DNA of 64,000 bases from Gemmataceae bacterium (lineage in GTDB: Bacteria > Planctomycetota > Planctomycetia > Gemmatales > Gemmataceae): positions 17,916 through 81,915 of the forward strand of contig JANWVV010000014.1 of assembly GCA_025055795.1 (NCBI GenBank), read 5' to 3'. Below the pieces are notes generated by a model. It had not been told where the DNA came from and made no database searches. It saw only the letters and a program-made list of their open reading frames with translations. Shown here one piece after another: positions 59,401-64,000 of the stretch; within the stretch, counting starts at the first letter, position 1; every line of letters begins with the position of its first letter. The translations under genes were made by a program, and so were the position numbers.

Positions 59401-59488
59401 CCGCAGCACCCCGAGACTATCCGGTGGACGCATCCCCAACGGACTGAACCGACCCCGCGAACGCCGACAGCTTCCCCCGGCCGATTGA
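56483..59488 (+). CDS. rng: RNase E/G family ribonuclease with huge insertion in S1 domain
   Basis: 1001 residues. The S1 start (LINVLQPEECRIAIVEDG, VGNIYKGRIVNIEPSIQAAFVDFG, NGFLHVSDVD) ends near 90. Residues about 95-558 are a low-complexity insertion rich in Pro, Ala, Glu and Thr with RRRRTSRTTTT-like basic runs. The S1 fold resumes at residue 560 (KIEQIFKRGQEVIVQVIKEAVGTKG). The catalytic DNase I-like part has Asp775 (ALVAIDVNSGNF) and Asp819 (IVNDFIDMRNE), and the Zn-link DCPFCNGNG has Cys877 and Cys880. It cuts single-stranded RNA in rRNA maturation and mRNA decay. The RNase E C-terminal scaffold is absent, so it resembles RNase G with the disordered part moved into S1. Confidence 0.94.
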   Translation: MKKKEMLINVLQPEECRIAIVEDGVLEELYIERASQESYVGNIYKGRIVNIEPSIQAAFVDFGIGRNGFLHVSDVDPAYYKHLLTKEQWEEYEQALLQEQEEPSAPPRRNGGRRGRSERPARDVSACSTPAAVVPPAPPSPPAVPTPPALGAEEDYEEEFAAGIIDEQASAPPVPPPVAPSPVAPPQEDEEDFAAGILDDQAASGAAGEQVPSVAVTSTPASDVAGPVAQVEPAATVTGTLDTREPAAEQGAPPPEAEADSAAAESTVEQTPAPVHPIVPVSELPDTGAVVTGVQPPLKETPAVAAAPEADEQPSSATTPAADTPEATAEQTPPSTSQSTDSPVATSPVVVDTSRSRRRRTSRTTTTAEPTTTTDPSAARTDTSEQTPARPRARRSRRKNASADPAAEASSSAASPEDSNKTQAQDDGTHPRYMEGAEHRTVPPDDEDIEPFYEGIEGFDPDVPNDRFNPEFSASSGAEEPLEPEAEGRLPAEPETAEQAEEEARELAHESWATPGVLGGDEGGVARTSRPRGRTADRRTSRSPTTTLASRNARDRGLPKPKIEQIFKRGQEVIVQVIKEAVGTKGPTLSTYISIAGRYLVLMPSLNRVGVSRKIEDPEARRRLRHMMNSLNPPKGVGFIVRTAAVDRDISELRSDLIYLLRLWQVVVRRIKRVPAPVEIYRESDMITRTIRDIFTSDIDTIWVDEPNAFAHASEFLQIVMPKFANRIRYYDSTEPLFYRYGLEEEIAKIYQKRIDLPQGGSIVIEQTEALVAIDVNSGNFRAENNNAEETAFQMNLLAAREIARQLRLRDLGGVIVNDFIDMRNENHRRKVEEALREALKRDRARTKILRISQFGIIEMTRQRIRPSIKRSLFADCPFCNGNGYVKTTETAAIEAMRLLQLAAHRAPPVATAQLTVQLDVAHYLLNKRRKEIAALEDRAKIVIQITGQPHVSPDTLIMRCFDHNGNEVPLHTRSTPRLSGGRIPNGLNRPRERRQLPPAD

Positions 59489-59817
59489 CCAGTCCCACAT
59501 CGCGACGTCCAGCCGGCTAAGCCTTATTCACCAGATACATCACTTGCACCGGCTGCTTCTGCTTTTTTGGCAGCAGAAGCACCGCAACGGTGTAGTCCCT
59601 CTTCGTGCTAACATGAACAAAACTACGGAGTATTAGAGCCGCTATACCCCTACTTTCGCGACTTCTGCTACATCCCTCCTTGCCATCGAAAGTGTGCTCA
59701 GGACGCGGGGCTCTGGACTTTAGCGGCTGAATGGTGAAAAAAGTACATTTTTCTGTCTGCTCTATTAACAGCGGAATCTGCTCCATTACTGAATTTTAGT
59801 ACAAAAATCTAGAAAAG
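59489..59817. other. Convergent intergenic gap
   Basis: About 330 bases between the RNase gene and a minus-strand gene. The 89-residue open frame at 59517-59786 looks random. It holds one strong hairpin (listed separately) and nothing else I can see. Confidence 0.45.
59554..59581. terminator. Hairpin between convergent genes
   Basis: TGCTTCTGCT and AGCAGAAGCA form a perfect 10-bp stem with an 8-base T-rich loop. It lies 66 bases after the RNase E/G stop and downstream of the minus-strand gene as well, so it could end transcription or protect RNA from both sides. A T-run after the stem is missing on both strands, so the terminator call is weak. Confidence 0.35.
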
Positions 59818-60186
59818 TCAATTACCGTGTTCAGGCGGTGTCAGATCGCGGATCGGTTCCTGACCACCCGACTTGCGGATAACGGGGCGGAGCAGAAAAG
59901 GGCCGCTTTGCTCGGCACCAATCCACCAGGTTCCGGCAATGCATCCTTCGCCATCGGGTTGTCCCAGGTAGACCACATCATGTTTGCCCAGGTAGTGTTT
60001 GACGATGCGAACCTTGCCGGTGGTGGGCTCCCAGTTTCCCCGCATAGTGAACAGGCCGACAATGTCGATTCCCCGGCCGGTCACCTCGCCGTTATCCCAG
60101 AAATGCAGTTCGAATTCCCGCATCCGCTGTCGGCCAAATGGTAATTGTTCCCAGAAACCTTCCCAGCGTCCGGATGGATAGATCAT
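59818..60186 (-). CDS. Conserved-looking hypothetical protein
   Basis: 122 residues, no signal peptide or membrane span. The pattern WEGFWEQLPFGRQRMREFEL, GEVTGRGIDIVGLFTMRG, VRIVKHYLGKHDVVYLGQPD, GTWWIGAEQSGPFLLRPV suggests an all-beta, lipocalin-like fold with repeated strand and turn units. I recognise no named family with certainty. It is transcribed away from the LRR gene region in the same direction, with about 100 bases between. Confidence 0.6.
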   Translation of the reverse strand: MIYPSGRWEGFWEQLPFGRQRMREFELHFWDNGEVTGRGIDIVGLFTMRGNWEPTTGKVRIVKHYLGKHDVVYLGQPDGEGCIAGTWWIGAEQSGPFLLRPVIRKSGGQEPIRDLTPPEHGN

Positions 60187-60292
60187 ACCGTTCCCTTACT
60201 CCTGCTGTCTGCCATTGCGGAACAGACCCTGTTGACAGGATACGGACTATTCTACCTTCACGGCACGATCAACCGGATCGTAGATTCTCCGC

Positions 60293-61570
60293 CTACTCCT
60301 TGACCAGTACTGCCTGCCAGTGGCGTTGCCACGACGGGGAACGTGACTGCCATCTCCCCGGCAAACAATGATCGCTCACGACTACGGCCGTTAACTTTGA
60401 CGGTAGCGGGGAGCGTATGCGTCTGAGGGGCCGCAGGGTGTCCAGACAATTATTACGTAAGTCCAGTTCGACCAGATGCGGCCAGCAGGGTAGTTGCACA
60501 AGCTGGACGGCATCCAACGCCTCGTAGCAACCGCGCAGAGCCAGGCTATGCACCTGACGGCACACCGGCTGGTGCAGCAGGTAGGAGAAGTCCAACCGCT
60601 GGGGCGAGTTCAGACTCAGGTCCAGGCATGCCAGCGGTTGGGCCGGTGGCACAGACGGACCATCCGGCCGGCAGGTGCGTTGGCTAAGCGGCTCGCTGTG
60701 CCCATCGATGCGTACCAGCTTCAAGGTGTGCAGCCGGGGTGGCCAGGTCGCCAGCAACTGATACACGCCGCTCATCCCCAGCGAATTGACGCTGAGATCC
60801 AGCATCTGTACCGTCTGTACTGCCGGTAATTGCAACAGAGTAGGCAGATGCTCCGGCAGCAACCCCATGTTTACCAAGGTCAATGCTTGCAGCGATGGTG
60901 CAGCGGCCAGGGCTTCCAGGACGTAAGGCACCTGGTGGGGCAAGCCGACAGACAAGTGCAATTCTTTGAGTCGTTGTCCTGTCGGCGATTGCAAAAAGTC
61001 TTCCAGAGCGATGCTCAGACCTGCACCGCTACAATGCAGCAGGGTCAGGCTTTCCAATCGAGGCAGGCCGGGTTCCCGTTGCAGGGTCCGCAGTACCTCG
61101 ATCGGGTTGCCAGCAACGACCAGCGAGCGCACAGTGCTCAGCAACGGTGAGCGTGACCAATCCCGCAGTTGTTCCAGGGTCCATGCGGCGGCCAGTTCGA
61201 TCTGTTCGATCGGGGCCCGCTGCCACAACCGGGCTTCGACTTGCTCCCAGCAGGCCAGGGTGTTGACCCGCAACACCGCGGGCAGTCCGCGACGCCACGG
61301 CTCCGCCGTCCAGCTCGCCCCGCTCCCCTTCAACTCGGGTAGATAGCCGTGGAATGCCTCGCCCTTATGCCGCTTCCGCTGCCGCCATTTCACCCTGACC
61401 CGCCGCACATGCCAAGGAGGTAATTGGGCCAGGGCGATCTGCTCCCGGATGAATCGGGCGTAATCACCGGCCCCGTGTTCTTCCAGGTAGTCCGCGTAGA
61501 TCAGTCGTGGTACGTCGTCCGCTGGCTCTGCACAGATCCAAGCCAGCAGTTCATCCCCTTGGTCTCGCAT
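60293..61570 (-). CDS. TIGR02996 domain protein with leucine-rich repeats
   Basis: 425 residues. The first about 45 residues (DELLAWICAEPADDVPRLIY then ADYLEEHGAGDYARFIREQI) are the TIGR02996 repeat-companion domain, a planctomycete (mainly Gemmataceae) marker usually joined to LRR or WD repeats. From about 150 on, irregular leucine-rich repeats occur (LRSLVVAGNPIEVLRTLQ, LPRLESLTLLHCSGAGL, LQALTLVNMGLLPEHLPTLL, LVELDLRNNCLDTLRPL), giving a curved solenoid for protein binding. No signal peptide, so probably cytoplasmic. The role is unknown. The ATG follows a TATAAT by eight bases, so the mRNA may be leaderless. Confidence 0.85.
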   Translation of the reverse strand: MRDQGDELLAWICAEPADDVPRLIYADYLEEHGAGDYARFIREQIALAQLPPWHVRRVRVKWRQRKRHKGEAFHGYLPELKGSGASWTAEPWRRGLPAVLRVNTLACWEQVEARLWQRAPIEQIELAAAWTLEQLRDWSRSPLLSTVRSLVVAGNPIEVLRTLQREPGLPRLESLTLLHCSGAGLSIALEDFLQSPTGQRLKELHLSVGLPHQVPYVLEALAAAPSLQALTLVNMGLLPEHLPTLLQLPAVQTVQMLDLSVNSLGMSGVYQLLATWPPRLHTLKLVRIDGHSEPLSQRTCRPDGPSVPPAQPLACLDLSLNSPQRLDFSYLLHQPVCRQVHSLALRGCYEALDAVQLVQLPCWPHLVELDLRNNCLDTLRPLRRIRSPLPSKLTAVVVSDHCLPGRWQSRSPSWQRHWQAVLVKE

Positions 61571-61578
61571 ACGTGTCC

Positions 61579-61609
61579 ATTATAACACCGCAAGGTTTTG
61601 GAGTGCCAA
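61579..61609 (-). promoter_or_regulatory. Putative promoter very close to start of LRR gene
   Basis: Reading the minus strand, TATAAT (61584-61579) is a perfect -10 box, eight bases before the ATG at 61570. A TTGGCA (61609-61604) lies 19 bases further upstream as a weaker -35 box, a longer gap than ideal. Transcription would begin at or next to the start codon. Confidence 0.35.
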
Positions 61610-61684
61610 CGGCAGCACTGTGGCCAGCGGGTGGACCAAGGGAGTTTCGTCTCCTGCCTCGTAACTTGTCCAGCGCTGGATGGA

Positions 61685-62719
61685 CTAGAATTGCTGCAAA
61701 AATCGCAGATCATTTTGCCAGAACAGCCGGATATCATCGATGGCATGTAGCAACATCAACATGCGTTGCGGTCCCATGCCGAAAGCGAAGCCAGTTACCC
61801 GTCGCGGATCGTAGCCGCCGGCTTCCAGCACCTTAGGATGAACCATGCCAGCGCCCATGATTTCCAGCCAGCCTGTCCCTTTGGTCAGCCGTTCCCGGTT
61901 CGGGTCGTCTGCGGGCCAGTCTATGTCCACTTCGATGCTCGGCTCCGTAAACGGAAAGTAGCTGCCACGGATCCGTACCTGCCGCTGCGGACCGAATAGC
62001 CGTCGGGCAAAGCTCGTGATTGTCCCTTTCAGATCAGCGAACGTCACTCCTTCGCCGACCACTAGTCCCTCTATCTGATAGAACTGAATCTCGCTGCGAG
62101 GACTGATCGCCTCGTTGCGATAGCACATCCCTGGCAGAATGGCCCGGATGGGTCGGCCGCCCGCGGCACGCATCACGTGGATCTGTCCCGGACTGGTGTG
62201 CGTTCGCAACAATACACCGGGGGTCGTGGTGAAAAAGGTATCCCACATATCCCGGGCGGGATGATGGGCCGGCATGTTCAAATAGTCGAAGTTGTACGCT
62301 TCCGTTTCCACCTCCCGGCTGCGGTACACCTGAAAACCCATCTCGGCGAATATGCGGCAGATCCGCCGCAAAATCGTGGTCGCCGGATGCAACCGACCTC
62401 GGCGCCAGGTACGCCCTGGCAGCGTCACGTCGATCCCCGGCTGTTCCAGCTCGGCTGTCAGGGCCCGTTCCCGCACGGCCTCCCAAGCCGATTCATAAGC
62501 CGCGCTCAGCGATCCTTTCACCCGGTTGGCCTCGGCACCGTATGCCGGTTTCTCTTCCTTGGCCAGAGTGCCCAGCTTGGCCAGTGCCGCCTTCAACTGA
62601 CCTTTATCGCCCAGGTACCGACCATGCCAGGCCCGCAACGCCCCTTCATCCGTGCAGGCGGCCAGTTCCGCCAACGCTCGGGCCTCCAGCTCACGCAACT
62701 CTTCCAGCGCCGTAGCCAT
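61685..62719 (-). CDS. pheS: Phenylalanyl-tRNA synthetase alpha subunit
   Basis: 344 residues, standard for PheS. It attaches phenylalanine to tRNA-Phe together with PheT. An N-terminal coiled coil (residues 1-90) binds tRNA. The class II catalytic domain has LPGRTWRRGRLHP, HHPARDMWDTFF, LLRTHTSPGQIHVMR, GMCYRNEAISPRSEIQFYQIEG (motif 2) and FGMGPQRMLMLLHAIDDIRLF (motif 3 with the ATP-binding Arg), ending in QNDLRFLQQF. It is downstream of rplT (77 bases) in the usual order rpmI-rplT-pheS, but the expected pheT does not follow; the next gene on this strand is the LRR gene 115 bases on. Confidence 0.97.
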   Translation of the reverse strand: MATALEELRELEARALAELAACTDEGALRAWHGRYLGDKGQLKAALAKLGTLAKEEKPAYGAEANRVKGSLSAAYESAWEAVRERALTAELEQPGIDVTLPGRTWRRGRLHPATTILRRICRIFAEMGFQVYRSREVETEAYNFDYLNMPAHHPARDMWDTFFTTTPGVLLRTHTSPGQIHVMRAAGGRPIRAILPGMCYRNEAISPRSEIQFYQIEGLVVGEGVTFADLKGTITSFARRLFGPQRQVRIRGSYFPFTEPSIEVDIDWPADDPNRERLTKGTGWLEIMGAGMVHPKVLEAGGYDPRRVTGFAFGMGPQRMLMLLHAIDDIRLFWQNDLRFLQQF

Positions 62720-62796
62720 AGTCCCTGCACCACCCGCACCTGCTGCCGGGATTCGTCTGCGCGTTCCACGGTCAGACCAACTTCCCCAGCGATTTG

Positions 62797-63174
62797 CTAC
62801 GTATTGGCGGGCACTGCCGCCCCCAACTGCTGACGGGCCAGGGCAACCAGTTGATCAAACACCGCCGGATCACGGACAGCTAGCTCCGCAAGCGACTTGC
62901 GATCCAACGCTACGTTGGCCAGTTGCAGACCGTGCATCAATTGGCTGTATCGCAGCCCCCGTTGCCGACAAGCGGCGTTGATCCGCACGATCCACAACCG
63001 TCGGAACTCCCGCTTGCGAACCTTGCGGTCCCGATAGGCATAGACCCGGGCCCGAATCAACGTGATGTGGGCCTGTTTATACAAGTTGTGTCGGGCCTGG
63101 CGATACCCCTGCGTCAAATGACGTAGCCGCTTCCGCCGACGTGACTTCGGTGCCTTGCTCCGTGCCCGTACCAT
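62797..63174 (-). CDS. rplT: 50S ribosomal protein bL20
   Basis: 125 residues with the basic N-terminal helix RARSKAPKSRRRKRLRHLTQ and the family stretches RHNLYKQAHITLIRARVYAY, RDRKVRKREFRRLWIVRINA and GLRYSQLMHGL. bL20 binds 23S rRNA early in large-subunit assembly; in E. coli it also represses its own operon. The tail is slightly longer than in E. coli. It lies between rpmI (161 bases upstream) and pheS, the normal order. Confidence 0.97.
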   Translation of the reverse strand: MVRARSKAPKSRRRKRLRHLTQGYRQARHNLYKQAHITLIRARVYAYRDRKVRKREFRRLWIVRINAACRQRGLRYSQLMHGLQLANVALDRKSLAELAVRDPAVFDQLVALARQQLGAAVPANT

Positions 63175-63335
63175 GACTGCTCTCCACCTCTCGCCTTATC
63201 CGATCTCCCCGTTTCCGCACTAACTTGCTCTATTGCTACCCCAAAACCACGCCCCTGCTGGCGACGTATCTGCTGGGGTTACCGTCATTAGCTCTTGTCG
63301 AGCCTTCTCCAGGGTGGACTGACGCTGAACCAGAA

Positions 63336-63542
63336 CTACTCGACACCCAAGACCCGCTTGTACTTGCGCAAAACCGCGGGACGACCACTGATGACACCTG
63401 GCTGCCGCAGACGTCGCATCCGCTTCGACGAAATGTGAGCGTTCAGGTGCCGCCGATTGCTCTTCGCGTACTTCAACTTACCGTTGGCGGTTACCTTGAA
63501 CCGCTTGGCCACGCTCTTGTTTGTTTTGTTCTTGCTGGGCAT
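63336..63542 (-). CDS. rpmI: 50S ribosomal protein bL35
   Basis: 68 residues: PSKNKTNKSVAKRFKVTANG, KSNRRHLNAHISSKRMRRLR, which is the typical small basic bL35. AAGGAAGG stands 8-15 bases before the ATG. In most bacteria infC is directly upstream of rpmI; here the 458 bases to the window edge show no IF-3 sequence. Confidence 0.95.
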   Translation of the reverse strand: MPSKNKTNKSVAKRFKVTANGKLKYAKSNRRHLNAHISSKRMRRLRQPGVISGRPAVLRKYKRVLGVE

Positions 63543-64000
63543 CGCTCGGCCTTCCTTATTTCCCAGCGGCAGGGGCAGCGGTTGGCTGACTTATCACCCT
63601 GCCGCCTTCACAATTGGCTCCATGCATAGGGCTCTGCTTGGCCCCTAATTACCGGAATCGTCATTCTAAGATCGCCGTCGACTGGCGGAAAGCCTCTTTC
63701 AACGTTTCCCGCCTTTTGCTAGTCCTCCGCCGGCCTCGCTTCAGCCAGCCATTAATTAGATGAGGAGGCGTGCTTTATTGCGAAGACACAGATCAATTAC
63801 CCGACCCGAATGTCCACTACGCCCAGCTTCACGGGACCGGTACCGTCAGCCCGCCGCCGTCGCCGTCGCTTCCGACGCCGCCGAGCGGCCCGGCACCCAC
63901 CACCCTCCCCTCCGGCACCTCCACCACCTGCCCACCCGCCACCACCCACCGCGTCCCACTCACCCATCTCACCGACCCACCACTGACCTCCACCTACCGC
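63543..64000. other. Region upstream of rpmI, with C-rich low-complexity end
   Basis: The first 200 bases probably hold the promoter and leader of the ribosomal operon. From about 63840 to the window edge the plus strand is very C-rich and low in complexity, with several frames open on both strands. On the minus strand a GTG-started frame of about 52 codons (near 63830-63990) includes GGQVVEVPEGRVVGAG, but there is no recognisable family. No infC is present. Confidence 0.4.

Overview
The window is GC-rich chromosomal DNA that looks like a member of the Planctomycetota, most probably the Gemmatales. The lineage call rests on protein families typical of that group: a TIGR02996 repeat-companion protein with leucine-rich repeats (60.3-61.6 kb), a 1211-residue PVC-type haem c protein (7.7-11.4 kb), a BBP7-type outer-membrane barrel (19.9-21.5 kb), an N-terminal zinc-ribbon membrane protein (13.7-15.0 kb), a FHA-free STK-like protein with a C-terminal anchor (35.8-37.5 kb), and an RNase E/G with a giant acidic insertion (56.5-59.5 kb). 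I see no phage, insertion sequence, CRISPR array, tRNA or rRNA. Most of the region is core and housekeeping sequence with lineage-specific surface and regulatory genes between.

Layout. 0-13.3 kb: end of a SpoVR gene, a DHH phosphoesterase, an exported truncated globin, purB, inositol-3-phosphate synthase, a YugP-type protease, the large cytochrome, a DUF4240 protein and a TatD-type hydrolase. 13.7-19.3 kb: membrane cluster with an ABC ATPase translationally coupled to an 866-residue membrane protein, then a MazG-type protein. 19.9-29.8 kb: BBP7 barrel, ECF sigma factor with a large membrane anti-sigma partner, rlmN, and an rseP-dxr pair. 30-38.9 kb: selenium-binding-protein-type methanethiol oxidase, thiolase, SEC-C/TPR protein, a probable pseudokinase and an atypical isocitrate/isopropylmalate dehydrogenase homologue. 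38.9-39.6 kb: decayed fragments of the flagellar export genes flhB and flhA. 39.7-46.8 kb: an acyltransferase-ACP-acyl ligase fusion, gnd, an enolase-superfamily enzyme and a methyltransferase. 47-51.3 kb: rplU, an RNase Z-like hydrolase and an exporter pair (FtsX-type permease and HlyD-type adaptor) without its ATPase. 52.2-55.2 kb: a regulatory-type PTS (EIIA, HPr, EI) with no sugar permease. 55.5-59.5 kb: TIGR03936 protein and RNase E/G. 59.8-63.5 kb: a small hypothetical gene, the LRR gene, then pheS, rplT and rpmI on the minus strand.

Functional links. The sigma/anti-sigma pair lies 2.6 kb from a site-2 protease that could process such an anti-sigma factor, although the rseP-dxr linkage is ancient and may be coincidental here. 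EIIA, HPr and EI should form a phosphorelay that signals rather than transports. The dxr and rseP genes overlap, as do the ABC ATPase and its membrane partner. The most unusual items are the flagellar gene remnants, the kinase that lacks the catalytic aspartate, and the S1 domain of RNase E/G split by roughly 460 residues. I found no clear candidate for a wholly new multi-gene system; the closest are the ABC ATPase/866-residue membrane protein unit and the decayed flagellar locus.
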